Counted from the first letter of the stretch, positions 10,185 to 21,848 are shown. The stretch is 64,000 nucleotides of DNA from Limnephilus marmoratus (GCA_917880885.1 OU862910.1:50583285-50647284); one strand, 5' to 3'. The notes: generated from the sequence alone by a model not told the origin. Made by a program: numbers and translations.

Positions 10185-10545
10185 ATTATTTGTTTTTGTT
10201 ATTTATGTAAATAACTTGGTCACTCTTTGATTACTTTGGGTTAATTTATAATACATATATATATGCAATTATTACCTATCGTAAAATATAATCTAGATTT
10301 TCTGTCTCCCTCTTCTATCTTACCTTTAAATAATCTGTAACTGAAAATTGTTTAATATGTATTATACACCCCTGATGAAGGATCAGGTTGAACTAAAACC
10401 GGTTGGTTAAAGATGTATAATAAAGTGGTATTTAAACAAAGTTATTTTATTGTAATTATTATACGTTGATACTTAGATTTTTAATAATTTGTTTTTGTTA
10501 TTTAGAATCTTGGTTACTCTTTGATTATTTTGTGTTAATTTATTT
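10185..10545 (+). repeat. Direct repeat pair flanking a hammerhead-like motif
   Basis: 10185-10250 and 10487-10545 are imperfect direct repeats sharing TTGTTTTTGTTATTTA, CTCTTTGATTA and GTTAATTTAT, one unit being about 300 bp. Between them, CCTGATGAAGGATCAGG ... AAAACCGGTTGG (about 10372-10410) resembles a decayed hammerhead core. The layout could be a degenerate non-autonomous Penelope-like element; this is inference. Confidence 0.4.
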
Positions 10546-10576
10546 AAAAAAAAAAAATATATATATATATATATAT

Positions 10577-10797
10577 AGAATTAAGGGGATGCTCCGCATC
10601 CAAAATATCCAAAACAAGGACTGCGCTTGCTATAGCCTAACACCACTGTAAAGAGTGGTGATTACTTAGAGCTATTATAAAAAAATTGCGTAACATATAA
10701 TTTAGAATACATTTTACAATAGGCAATGTATATATATATATATGCAATTACAGTCCTTGTTTTGGATATTTTGGATGCGGAGCATCCCCTAAATTCT
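10577..10797. repeat. Inverted-repeat hairpin element, 46-bp arms
   Basis: Left arm 10577-10623 and right arm 10749-10797 are reverse complements over about 46 bp (core GGGGATGCTCCGCATCC and CCAAAACAAGGACTG). The ~125-bp loop includes a short (TA)n. An (AT)n microsatellite abuts the left side (10545-10577). No coding capacity. Confidence 0.8.
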
Positions 10798-11370
10798 AGT
10801 CAACAACAAGCTTTTTATTAATTTTTGCATTCATCAAACAAAAAGCGACTTTAACGCAAATGGGTAAATGCCCAAACCATCGGAACGTTCCACATGATCT
10901 TACTCATTAAATGGTGTTAAACTTATGAAAACCCAATTCTTCCTAGAAAGGCGTTCGAAAATATAATATTGACTTGAATCACCATTATAATATTGTATTT
11001 TCATGCTTTTCTTTGAAGAATAAAGAACTCCAGTCTAATTTTTTTTATTTTTTTTAGTGAATAATGTCCTTCTAACTTAAATAACTGCATTTTTATTTTA
11101 GTTTTTAGAGTTAGTTTTAATAGTTGAAATAATTGTCAAAGTTTTAATTTTTCAACATCCCCGAAAACCACCGTATGTATGATGAATCGTGTGACGTCAT
11201 CACTCCTGAAAAATGACTATAGGATCGGGCAATCAGCTGATCAACTACCGCCATTTTGAATTCCGTTGTTCGAAGTATTCTCCCTAGAAGAAGCATTACT
11301 ATTTTTTTTGTGCAGTAGGTTTTAAATATTTTCAATAATAGAAATAAAATAATAAGAGATACCTTTATTT
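10798..11370. other. No gene seen
   Basis: AT-rich intergenic DNA. A perfect CRE-type octamer TGACGTCA lies at 11192-11199 and another at 11507-11514; no gene or core promoter is evident beside them. Confidence 0.4.
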
Positions 11371-11404
11371 TTGAAACATTATTTAGGCCTAAATAATGTT
11401 TCAA
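11371..11404. repeat. 34-bp perfect palindrome
   Basis: TTGAAACATTATTTAGG is followed at once by its exact reverse complement, with no spacer. No coding context. Confidence 0.85.
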
Positions 11405-11689
11405 TAAACACAATAACTAAATCTCTATAAACAGTATGTAAATAAACGAATGAATTAATACGATGGCTTGTGTCATATCATAAATTCCCATACAATGACT
11501 TTACGGTGACGTCACGACACGTCGAACAGTAACGTCACCACTAAAATTTCAATAATGCCAACTTGACGGCGTATTTTTACGACCCGCTGAAAAATTGACT
11601 TTTTAATAATTTTTTAAAAACTCTGCGTTTAATATTATTAAATAAAACTTATATATTCAGAATCAGCGTTTATTGGTCTTCATGATCAT

Positions 11690-11870
11690 ATTTTTGTTTT
11701 TGTTCCTTATTGAGTTTTTATATGGACAAAACTATTTAATCGAATTCAGATTTCGTTTTTACAGGCGCAAACGAACAATTTATTCATCTTAATATTTTAC
11801 AGCATAACTCAAACAAAATAATTAATTTACCGCCGTCTATGAACGAGCAGATTATGAATAATTACTTTAA
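11690..11870 (+). repeat. Single arm related to the 60.3-kb foldback element
   Basis: Shares GGACAAAACTATTTA, a GGCGCAAACGA-type block and CTTAATATTTTA-type sequence in order with 60534-60620. No second inverted arm is present here, so it is a solo or truncated copy. About 11871-12400 holds nothing I recognise. Confidence 0.45.
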
Positions 11871-12399
11871 GATTACCCTTATAATTCGCATCTTATTGAA
11901 TGACACAATAAAAGATTTATGAGAAGTTAGAAGCCGAGAGACGACGGGAGGAATTTTCTAGAACAGACGTTTCCTTCAAATAACAATCAGAGACGTTTTA
12001 ACATCGGAATTTTCCAAAAATCCAATTAATGTCGGGACGATGAAAATAATATTATCTCCACTTGAAAGAACTTATGTAAGTGACATTCTTTTATATTAAA
12101 CTTTCATCAAATGCATTGAAGATTTTCAAATGTAAAAACGCCGGTCCGATTGCTAACCCGCTGAACGGAGAGGGAGAAGTACTTATTGCTTATTCGTGTT
12201 TAGATAAAAATATAACACCATCATGTTATTTGTGAAGAAAATATTAATACGAGCGTTTCTTCGAGTGCTTTTTTAACCATTTGAATGCCAAGCGTGAGTA
12301 CCAGATCTCCGAAGGCTGGCAAGCTGGTTCTTTCAACCAACTCTTCCAACCACAAGTCAATATCTTATAGGATATTGTGGCAACAATTGGTCTGTAATT

Positions 12400-12765
12400 A
12401 TTCTAGTATTTATTTATAAGTTAAAAAATAAAATGTTACCAGATTACATGTTGAATAATGTGAGTGTTGTTAATAGTATAGTTCATTGCTATCCTACGAG
12501 AAACTGCAACGATTTCAGGTCCTTTAAAACAAATTTATCGGGAACACAAAACAATATTATTTATTATGAAGGTTGTAAAATGTTCAATGAACTCCCTGTA
12601 AATGTTAAGGAATCTAAAAGTCTTGCAGATTTTCGTCGATTATATCTCAGTGTTGTGTCCAAATTTTAGTACATGGGTCATGGGTCATGGGTCATAGGAT
12701 ATTATTATGGTAGTTTAAGAATTTTAGATGTAAATAAAATATGCTTAATAATAATAATAACTAGT
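12400..12765 (+). mobile_element. LINE 3' fragment with (AAT)n tail
   Basis: The frame 12433-12669 encodes 78 residues typical of a LINE ORF2 C-terminus: a Y-x-T-R-N-x-x-D-F-R block, then Y-x-G-C-K-M-F-N-E-L-P and S-L-A-D-F-R-R. A stop, a short GGGTCAT triple repeat (about 12674-12697) and an (AAT)n tail at 12747-12762 follow. RT and endonuclease are absent. Confidence 0.7.
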
Positions 12766-12879
12766 TTTAACCATCCGGAGCCTACGGGACCATGGCAATT
12801 TTTTAACAGTAGCTCCACACAGGACGCTTGAGTTTTTTTCCCCATTTAAAATTTAGGATTTTCATTGGGAAAAATGGAA

Positions 12880-13306
12880 AAATACTCATCTTTGGGGATG
12901 TTGAGTGAAGGGTCTCTTTAGGGAAAGGAAGGAGAGGATTTTCTGGGAAGGAAAAACGTATGAGGGGTGAGATCTGGTGGTGGGAAAATCTGGAGGTCAA
13001 CGTGTCCAGGAGTGACGGACGTGTGAATCCATTTCTCTCACTGCGGTGCAAGGCGACGGGTCTAGAAAGTCCGGCTGGACAAATCAAAAGGTCTCCCTCA
13101 ACCAGTCTTATCCGATCCGGCCCGCCATGCAGTAGGTGGGAAAACGCATCCACCGCCAAGACATAGACAAACCGCACCCCATGAACCCGGGCACCCCTGC
13201 TAATTTACCAAACGTAGCTTACGAATTTGGGGTGACCTATGGCAGGGGTATGGGTTATCCAAATAATGATTTCCGGGGCGGCGGTACCCAAACCCACCTC
13301 CCAAAT
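12880..13306 (-). repeat. Dispersed repeat X, copy 1
   Basis: About 430 bp in reverse orientation relative to the reference copy at 48431. Conserved blocks include GTCCAGGAGTGACGGACG, CCATGAACCCGGGCACCCC, GGGGTGACCTATGGCA and GGCGGCGGTACCC, ending CTCCCAAATT. Overlapping open frames (12803-13177) are not conserved as proteins among copies and are rejected as genes. Confidence 0.75.
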
Positions 13307-13904
13307 TAAAAATTGGGGTATGCTGTGAGGCTGAAGAGGAGGAGGAGGGAAAGAAGATGTAGAAGAGGAACTATAGGAAGACTATTCAGTTCTGGCTTAA
13401 GTGGCTAAAGCAATTCACGCAACAACTTTGATTCGTAACAATGGAATTTCATCATGGCGATACTAAGAGTATCTACCGCTCTTAGATGTTTTTGTCGAAA
13501 TATTACGTACTCTTAGAATAAATCACAAATACTCAGATAGACGGAATTATTAAATTTTAAATTAATAGGAAAAATAGACTTTTACAATAGCGCATAAAAT
13601 ATATTGCTAATGTCGTGAGATAATTACTTTGATAATACATTACACGCGCTAGAAGATCTACATAAAGAATCTACATTTCCTTTCAAAGAAAAACTATTTG
13701 TTTCATTACTATTTCCTAGAATTGGAATTTGTGATCATATCTTTGTGGTTTTTGATAAATAATCGCAAAATTGATCGCTTAAACGGAAAAGTTTTCAGAA
13801 ATTACGCATCATGTGCTAAGCTCGTAATTTACCAACTTTCACAATGTATGTAATAAAGATTTTAGATTCTCAGGTCGTATCAATGCCGCAGAAATGCGAA
13901 TATA
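13307..13904. other. No gene seen
   Basis: AT-rich sequence between repeat X and the foldback element; no ORF, repeat or motif recognised. Confidence 0.4.
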
Positions 13905-14852
13905 AAGAACAAAACTGAAAAAATCGAACTAATATCTATGAGAAGGAAAGTGTTGACGAATATCTACAGCTCAAACTGTTGACGAATATCTATGAGAACC
14001 AAAGTGTTGACGAATATCTACAGTACTGGTAGAGGTTGGATTTGCAATTATGTATAGCATATCGGAATAACGTAATATTGCGTATGCAGTTTAAAAAACT
14101 TAATTTATGTAAGTATGTATGTAAAAATCCCTAATATCGGACTATTGGACACATTTAGCTGATTAATCCAACATACGCTCTGTAGATATTAGTTCAACCT
14201 ACGCTCTGTAGATATTAATCAACACTCTGAAGTTCGTAGATATTAGTTCAACATATGAGCTGTAGATATTCGTCAAACATACAGGCTGTAGATATTAGTA
14301 TCTGGAGTCGTTCCCAAATGGTACGAAATACAACACAAATGGGAAGGAAATATTTCAGCAAGATAATAATAATGTAGGAATTGTGTAAGAAATAGTTATG
14401 TGTAATTCTATAATGAATGCTTTATTTGAATTTGTATTATTTGTTAAGAGGAACGGTTGCGCGGCGTTTTTCATTCAAATCTAAATTTTGGATTTGATGT
14501 CACTTGATGTCATTTGATCAATACTTTTTAATCAAAAGGTATAGCAAATATCTAGTACGAATATATCTTACTATATTAATTTATATTTAAATTATAAATT
14601 ATGGGCCATTAAAAAATTAATTTTTTCACAATTTGAGAGGCAACTTTGATAATTTTTTGCGAGATAATTGTAATTGTACAAACAAAATAATCTTCCCGAT
14701 CTAACATTAAATACAAGGACATAAAATTAAAAAAAATATATATATATATATTAAAATTTTAAATTAATATACGTCAATCGTGAACCGGTCGTTGGTAATA
14801 AGAATTTGTACCAATTTATGTTTTTTTTAATAATGTCGATTTTTTATATTGT

Positions 14853-15190
14853 ACTAGCTGACCCTGCCACGCGTTGCTGTGATGTGAAATTGAAACACAA
14901 CGCCATCTGCTGGATGGTTACCCAACCTAGATAACCAAGTGTTGTGTCGATCTATTAACTCACACCGCCATCTGTTAGAAACTCATGGAACTTACAAATA
15001 ATTACAAAGCATCGTCTTACAACAAACGTTTAATTGGCAATAATAAATATTGAGGTCAATAATCGAGATAAAAACTATCTTTTAAGTTGGACCAAATTAC
15101 ACAAAAGCCAAATTTCATCAAAATCGGTAAAGTAGTTTCGGAGTTTATCTCGAACAAACATCGTAACGCGAGATTTTTATATATATAAAG
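14853..15190 (+). mobile_element. Helentron/HINE-like repeat nested in the foldback loop
   Basis: Begins ACTAGCTGACCCTGCCACGC and ends near AACGCGAGATTTTTATATA, with the AAAATCGGTAAAGTAG block common in many insect genomes in elements of this form. It matches the layout of 39428-41003 (ACTAGCTGAACC ... AAAATCGGTTCAGCCGTT ... TATATATTAG). Assignment to Helentron-associated elements is inference. Confidence 0.55.
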
Positions 15191-16176
15191 AAATTTCAAC
15201 AGATTTTTACAGTAAATTATTCTTTTTAGTAAAATCATTAAATCACAAATATTTGCAAAAGTTGCCTCAGAAATCATAAAAAATTTAATTATTTAATGGC
15301 CTACGTTTTATAATTTAAAATACAAATCAATAAAGTAGCACGTATTCTTACCAGATATTTGCTATAACTTTTGATTAAAAAATAATTTTTCTGTTTGGTT
15401 GGGTATTTTGGCGTCAAATCCAAAATTAAGTTACGCATGAAAAACAGGAACGGCTGCGTTCCCCCTAAATAGGGCGAAATGTACATGTTAACAAACTGAT
15501 GATACTCGTACACAGGTATTACATGAGTACGAATAATCAATTAATTAAAAAGTGTATTAGCTTTGGAACTTTTTATACGATCAGATATGACGTTTAAATT
15601 TTTTAAATTAAAGGTAGTCATTTTTTCAAATTTTAATTTCCCGATTGGTTCGATAGAAATCAGGAAAGGGTAGAGCTTTTGATTGACGGTTGTAAGAGGG
15701 CATTAATCTAATGTTTAAATCACGTGGCTACAATGCTCGAAGTTCGGTACATCCTCCACTTGAGCCAAAGAGCCTGAACTTTTTTCAAGTCATGCTTTTT
15801 GAGACCCCTTTTTTACAGTCCATTATGTATTGTAAGAATTACGTATACCTCATACGAGGAAATTTGACTCCAGATACTAATATCTACAGCCTGTATGTCG
15901 GACGAATATCTACAGCTCATATGTTGGACTAATATCTATGAACTTCAGAGCGAGGACTAATATCTACAGAGCTAAGGTCGGACGAATGTCTATGACGGTC
16001 CCAGTGGTGACTAATATCTATGGAGCGTAGGTTGGCTTAAACGTTTAAAGTACGTACATGAAGTTTTTGCATATTATTACGTATTTTGCTGTTTACGAGG
16101 ACAATAATTTATTGAACAAACATGGAGGTCATAATACAAAGATATTATTATTTATTTCGAAATTCACGGCACCACA

Positions 16177-16201
16177 ACCTAACCTAACCTAACCTAACCC
16201 A
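16177..16201. repeat. Short interstitial (CCTAA)n telomere-like run
   Basis: About 4.5 tandem AACCT units, complementary to (TTAGG)n, the common insect telomere repeat. It lies in extra DNA inside the right foldback arm. Too short to be a telomere. Confidence 0.7.
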
Positions 16202-16286
16202 ACTGACATAGAAATGGTCATGGTAACAGACTAAATAATTTAGAAGCACTCGAAATAAAGAAAGCTGTTAAAACAAAAACCCAAAT

Positions 16287-16350
16287 CTTCTATCTTCTTT
16301 TTCTATCTTCTATCTTTCTTCTATCTATCTATCTATCTATCTTCTATCTA
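16287..16350. repeat. (TCTA)n / CTTCTAT microsatellite
   Basis: Imperfect pyrimidine-rich tandem array ending in an A that directly precedes the Helitron. Confidence 0.8.
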
Positions 16351-16843
16351 TCTATATAAATAAAAATGAATCGCCGAAATGTATGTACGCGCATAACTTT
16401 CGAACGACTGCACCAAATTGGATTATTATTTCTGTTTTGTGTTCGTTATTGTCAAGACAAGGTTTGTATAATACTACTGGTGAGCTCTGGCATTATGAAC
16501 TTTGTATAAAAAATTGCAATAGGTGGCACGCGAGTTATTTGAAAACTGAATGTACCGGGACTGAATATATGGAATGCGGGAGGGGGGAGGGAAACTCGGG
16601 TAGGGGGTTGGTTGGAATGCAGGGGGAACCAGGGTGGGAAGGGGAATCTGGGAGGGGGGAGGGGAACTCGGCAGGGGGGTTCGCCGGACGGGGGAAGAGG
16701 GGGAGTGGAGTGGGAACGCGAGAGGGGAAGGGGACGCGGGAGAAGGGGGGGCGGAAGGGGAACGGGACAAATGGGAAAGGACACGCAGGGAGAAACAATT
16801 TCTTTATTGAATGGCATAGCAACGCATGCTGGGTACCAGCTAG
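16351..16843 (+). mobile_element. Non-autonomous Helitron, complete ends
   Basis: Starts TCTATATAAATAAAAATG and ends with a small hairpin (GCTGG-GTA-CCAGC) running into CTAG at 16840-16843. The flanking bases are A (16350) and T (16844), the expected A^T rolling-circle target. The interior (about 16565-16790) is an extreme G/A-rich tract on the + strand. Long open frames on both strands there are composition artefacts; there is no Rep/helicase. Related remnant at 7082-7500. Confidence 0.8.
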
Positions 16844-17384
16844 TTCTTAATAAATGTGTCCAATAGTCTGATATTAGGGATTTTTACATACGTACATACT
16901 ACATAAATTAAGTTTTTTAAACTGCATACGCAATCTTACGTTATTCCAATAGGCTATACATAATTTCAAATCCAACCTCTGCCAGTGCTGTAGATATTCG
17001 TCCACACTTTGGTTCTCATAGATATTAGTCAGCAGTTTGAACTGTAGATATTCGTCCTCACTTTGGTTCTCATAGATAGTAGTCAGCAGTTTGAGCTGTA
17101 GATATTCGTCCTCACTTTGGTTCTCATAGATATGAGTCCGATTTGTTCAATTTTTGGAATTCCTGTAGATATTAGTAGACGCCTCCGGAAATTTTAGTTG
17201 TGATAATGCGAACGCCAATGTGCCGAGAAGGCATACACCTCATACACCTTTATCTTTATAAATACATCAGGTTGTTTACAGGGAACAAAAAGAAAATTGG
17301 ATTTACGTATCGATTAATTTTAGTTCTGAACTCAACTAACGATGACACTAATTAGGTTTCTACTTTAATGTATCTTCGAGGGTA

Positions 17385-17620
17385 AATAAATTTTATTTGA
17401 TAATTTTGTGTTATTTCGCAATTAATGCATTTAAAATAATATTTATTACCTATATTTGCGGAACGTTCCGGAGTGGATGATAAAACCACCATTCAGAATT
17501 GAAACGATGCTTGAAATGGCTTTAGCCGTTAGATCTGAATAGCCAGGTACCTTCCTTCCTCTTACCCACCTCCTTTCCCTCTACACTGCCTTCATCCTCA
17601 CAAAATAACCAAATTCGGGA
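17385..17620 (+). mobile_element. SINE S1, head-truncated copy
   Basis: Matches the body of 4241-4652 from TAAATAAATTTTATTTGAT onward, including CCACCATTCAGAATTGAAACG and CTGAATAGCCAGGTAC, but lacks the tRNA-like head and the 3' end. Confidence 0.75.
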
Positions 17621-17654
17621 TATGAAAAAAATTCTACTAGAAGTTCTGTGAACA

Positions 17655-18045
17655 GTAGACCTCACGTCCAAAAAAGGTTTGTTTCTAATTTTCTCTCCTT
17701 TGCACAGCATAAAGCAAAGTCGCTCCCGCTGTCTGTAGGCTTAGATCTTTTAAACCACGCAACGGATTTTCATGTGGTTTTCACCAATAGATAGAGTGAT
17801 TCATGATGAAGGTTTTGGTATATAATTAGTCAAGGTTTTGTGTAAATTTGTTGAAAGATATAATATATAAAGGGAGCGGGCAGTGAGCAGCGGGCTGGCG
17901 GCAAGCGGACGGTGTGAATTTGATATGTATGCAAATTAACAGATGACGTTGGTTATAAAGATTGTGTAATGTCGTTGTCAGTAGATGGCGTTGTATTTCG
18001 TTAGCCACAGCAGCTTGTGGTCGGGTCTGATAGTATTTAATAATT
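17655..18045 (+). repeat. Dispersed repeat Z, copy 1 (Helitron-like type)
   Basis: Shares AGTCGCTC, ACGCAAC.GATTTTCA, TCACCAA(T/C)AGATAGAGTGATTCA, GCGGGCAG, GTAATG(T/G)CG and TTTCGTTAGCCACAGCA in order with 49519-49780. Repeats of this form are frequent in insects; Helitron origin is probable but unproven. Confidence 0.55.
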
Positions 18046-20050
18046 CAAAACCAAAATTACCTCTGAAATCAACAGATTTGTAATTAGATACTTTGGCTAC
18101 TTACTTAATTATAAACCATATAACATTTCATGTTAAAAAAATTTCAAACGAGGAATTATGCAATTAGTCCACATAAACGTCAATTTATCAATGAAAATTA
18201 CTTTTTCAAATATTCTTTAAGCAGGTAGGTACCATGATATTAAAAATCACACAAAAAGATAGCCATCTAGTCAAAATAAAGCTTAAGGGCCCGCAACCCG
18301 GATTTGTACCGATTTATTACATATTTCCCTTAAACACGGTAAGTATTAAAGCTCTTAAAAAAATATATGGAAGATAATATCTAGACTTTGCCTGCGCCGA
18401 AACGCAAATTATATAAAATTCCCTCGATAGAAAAAAATCGCAAAGTATGCTTCAAAAATTATTATTAACACGTTTGTTTCAGTTATTTTACAAAGTTATA
18501 TGTATGAAAAAATTCACAGTGTTTCTTTAAATGCTGTTTAAGGTAATGCCCGCGAGATTTTTGCTCTATTTTAAACGAGTCGTGTTTTATTAAACATTTT
18601 CGCCTCGATTTTGTCGCTGTAAATGTTAGCGTTCTCCTCTAACATTCGTAATTTCGTATCTCTCCATCTTCTTCTTTTTGGGCCCGGTTGCAGAGCCTTA
18701 AGTAATAAAGTGGATGCAGCAGATTTTGTAAAGCTGAAACTGAACGTACAAAAAAATACAAACAGGTGAAATGCCAAACGGTTGACTTAAAATAGGACTT
18801 CGCTACGCTCAGTCAACTATTTAGTGTTAGTTAGTAATTCAATGCTCCAGAATTTTAAATGCCTGGTTCCATCCAGATGAAGCCCGCACAACGCACTGAG
18901 TCGCTGCCAACACAATAAAATAAAGTGTACGAGCCTTCCCGTCAAATGTACAAGAATTTATTAAGTTGCTTGCTGGTTCTCACGACTCGGCATTTTACCC
19001 GGACGTCATATGGACGGAACTATGAATGTTACTGACGATGGCTATAAAGTCAATTTTGCAAGAAACGTTATTCCTAAAATCAATATTAGAAAACCTTTGT
19101 GAAATGTGAAATGCGTAGATCATTATGCTTAATAACCATACATTTATACATATATAACTCCGTGTATCTTGCTAGAACATCAAAAATACATTATTAGACG
19201 ATAAAGTTTGTAAATTTATGGTACGTTTTATCGCGACATCAAATGTTTACAATACCAGAACGAAAGCGTTATTTCCTGAAAATAAACATCGATGGGGCTA
19301 TTATTGGAATAAAGTGCTTTTAATGCTTTTGTAGATTGTTTAACAGCGAGAACACGAGGGATATCCCCTGAAACAATACTAATCCAAAAGGCTGTATTCC
19401 GGATATGATGATACCGATTACAGGGGGCGGTCGGGGCGGGGGCGGTGGCTGGCAGGGGGCGGAAGGGGAGTGTGGGAGTCACCCCTAGGGGTTAATAACC
19501 CTCGGAGGTCCGAGCAAACTCAATTACCATATTGATGGGGCGAGTTATTGTGAACAGTGCGGCGACAATACGATCCCAACACGCATACAATTACGGCGCC
19601 AAGACAATATGCTTTATTACCAGTAATATTAACGTAAATTACTGAGCTTACGTTATTTTACTAAGGGGTTTGGAAAATTTAAATAAAAATCATTCGAACT
19701 TATTTTTGCTAAATATCACAGTGAAAGCTTTTTTATTATTTTTATAGAAGCTCCACGATCTACGCTCCACGCTAATATTTTTTTAATTAAACATTAATAA
19801 GAATAACGAAAGGTTTTAATTGAATATCTTATAATTTACAACAATTCTATAATAAGTTCAGATTTTAATGTTAAAAACCAAAGAAATTCCTGTTTTAAAG
19901 AAAATTAGAAATTATCCCACGCAACCTTTTAAATTTAAATAGAAATACGTTGAAAACAGCACGATTAATCTATTAATAAACAAATAATTCTACTTCGACG
20001 ACTAGAGAGCTTATACCGTACATTATTATAAAGATAAAGAGAAGCTTACA
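18046..20050. other. No gene seen
   Basis: About 2 kb without recognisable coding sequence. The minus-strand frame 18571-18777 shows no family resemblance. A G-rich tract (GGGGGCGGTCGGGGCGGGGG) lies near 19424-19475. Confidence 0.4.
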
Positions 20051-20480
20051 ATTCGGGAAGCGGGTTTGGGTACCGAACCCTTTAATGAATAACAATTCCA
20101 TAGTGGTGGGGTTACCCAAAGTGGTTCGCTATGTTTGGTGTCTTAGCAGGAGTGTCCGGATTCATGGGTTGAGGTTTGTCGTGGTCTTGGTGGTGGTTGT
20201 ATCTGCCCACCAGCTGCGTTGCAGGCCGAATCGGGGTGACTGGTTGAGGGAGACATTTTAACCTCTTCAGCAGGACTCTTTTGGAACATCGCCTTGCACC
20301 TCAGAGGGAGTGATGGATTCGTACGTCACTCCTGGAGACAATGGCTCCTGGATTCCTACCCTTCTCTCGTACCTTTTTTCTTTTCCAGAACTTCATCTCC
20401 TTCTATTCCTCAAATCCTCCACACATCATCCAAAGACGTAGGCCCTGAGGGGAAATATTTCCCTTAGGGCCCCCTTTTTG
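20051..20480 (+). repeat. Dispersed repeat X, copy 2
   Basis: Forward orientation, more diverged than other copies: GGGTTTGGGTACCGAACCC near the start, GTTCGCTATGTTTGGTG, GTCACTCCTGGAGACA and CCCTGAGGGGAAAT near the end. No ORF conserved. Confidence 0.65.
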
Positions 20481-21103
20481 GAGCCAATGTAAAAAAAGGT
20501 ATGTAGAGTTTTTGGAAATGTCAACCTACCTCATATTACAAGTATTTTGTTAATTTATTTGTAACTAAAACAATGAAAAATTTGTCAACAGTGCAATGGT
20601 ATTTTTTTTTGTTTTTATGGCAAAAAAGCTGTCCACTGACCGTTGTGAAATACTAAATTTAGCCTTGTGAATTTTTCATCCCCACGGATCCTTTTATGTT
20701 TACGTCTTCATCGGAGGCTCACCGGATACGGAGCGACCCCTAGTCCCGTAGACCTACCGCCCTGTAACCCTGAGTGGGGGGGGGGGTGAATGGATGTTTA
20801 GGTTTGCGAAAAACAGGGATGATTTTTTTGTTAGTTGAACAATTGGCCATTGCGCGGATGAAATTTTTTCACGTATATTTTATTTAAGGCTGAAAATACG
20901 GCCTTGCTTTATTACTCACAAGAAAGCATTTTCTGTTTTTGAATTCGTGTTTGAAACGTTGACGTGGATCATGTTATTCTTCTGAAAGAGCCGATTCTCT
21001 TTTAAAAAAAATACTTTAGAAGCCTTACTGTTCCTTTTTGATGGTTATATCAAAATATTTCATTTTTCCTACACATTTTGTGAAACTTTTAGCTTTAACT
21101 TGT
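20481..21103. other. No gene seen
   Basis: AT-rich sequence with one G11 run at 20776-20787; no ORF or element recognised. Confidence 0.4.
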
Positions 21104-21700
21104 ACAGGGTGGCGCAAAATTAATCATCCAATTTTGTTTTTGAATAACTGTTTTACAAAATAAAAAAAAAATTAATAATGGAAATCTTTATTTGGACTTT
21201 TACAATTTTTTCTGTTAAGTGGAAAAGATGATTTATTTATTTTTTTATTTGAAATATACATACATATAACAGATTTACATAAGGAAAATACATGGTTCTT
21301 AAAAATAATTACAAATAAAATAATTTCTTGTTAATGAATCTACCCAATTTAAAAGAGAAAAACATTTCTCGTGTTTAAATTGATATCCGTCAAGTGACTG
21401 CCGCCAGTGTTGATACACATTTGTGCCCGTTTTATCGCATTTTCCATAACTTTCCGCAAGATTTCCGGTGATAACTGTTCGTATTCCTGTCGAATATTCT
21501 CCTAAAGGGCTGAGATTATCTGAGGCTTGTTGGCATAAACCCCCGACTTCAAGTAGCCCCAAAGAAAGAAGTCTGGGATGGTTAAATCGGGCGATCTTGC
21601 TGGCCATGCCAAATCGCCAAAACGTAAGTTTACGCGACCAGGAAACGCTTCCTTCACAATATCCATTGTGGCTCGTGCGATTCGTGGCCAGTTCGCGTCA
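21104..21700 (-). pseudogene. Tc1/mariner-type (DDE_3) transposase fragment
   Basis: On the minus strand, 21690 to 21349 reads D-I-V-K-E-A-F-P-G-R-V, then ARSPDLTIPDFFLWGYLKS and V-Y-A-N-K-P, then after an in-frame TAG (21504-21502) S-P-E-I-L-R-K-V and a terminal G-S-H-L-T-D block before a TAA. This is the classic C-terminal part of insect DDE_3 transposases, including the last catalytic region. The element's 3' terminus is probably the GGGTGGCGCAAAATTAATC motif near 21107. The N-terminal half is gone and the BEL/Pao element begins 150 bp away. It is a fossil; the family within Tc1/mariner is not resolved. Confidence 0.75.
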
Positions 21701-21844
21701 AATTTTCACAGAAGCATGGCCTGTCTGTTCCTATTTCAACTCTATCGTGCTTTTAGTGCAATTATTAATTAGTTTTTATGTTTTAGTACGCGGGCTTTAC
21801 GTATGCACGTTGAAACTGTTTGTTATTTTAGTTTATTTCGATCT

Positions 21845-21848
21845 TTCC
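21845..21848. other. Target-site duplication TTCC, left
   Basis: TTCC precedes the left LTR and recurs at 28701-28704 after the right LTR: a 4-bp duplication as made by BEL/Pao integrases. Confidence 0.75.

Larger units (their letters stand above)
13905..17165. mobile_element. Large foldback element, arms ~0.77 kb with internal subrepeats
   Basis: Left arm about 13905-14690; right arm about 15220-17165, inverted and interrupted at about 16035-16853 by other DNA. The arms carry imperfect tandem units of roughly 25-40 bp built on ACTAATATCTA(C/T)AG or its complement TAGATATT(C/A)GT, plus unique blocks (GCGTATGCAGTTTAAAAAACTT left, its complement right). The loop (14690-15220) contains another repeat (14853-15190). 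Long inverted repeats built of subrepeats are the hallmark of Foldback-like DNA transposons. No transposase is visible, so it is non-autonomous. Superfamily is not established. Confidence 0.75.

Noticed and set aside
12803..13177. 124-codon minus-strand frame
   Set aside because: Lies inside repeat X; other copies of the repeat do not keep it open.
16177..16201. True telomere or chromosome end
   Set aside because: Only about 25 bp and embedded in transposon DNA.
16383..16866. Several long open frames on both strands (84-155 codons)
   Set aside because: They arise from the G/A-only core of the Helitron; low-complexity Pro/Arg/Gly-rich translations in all frames.
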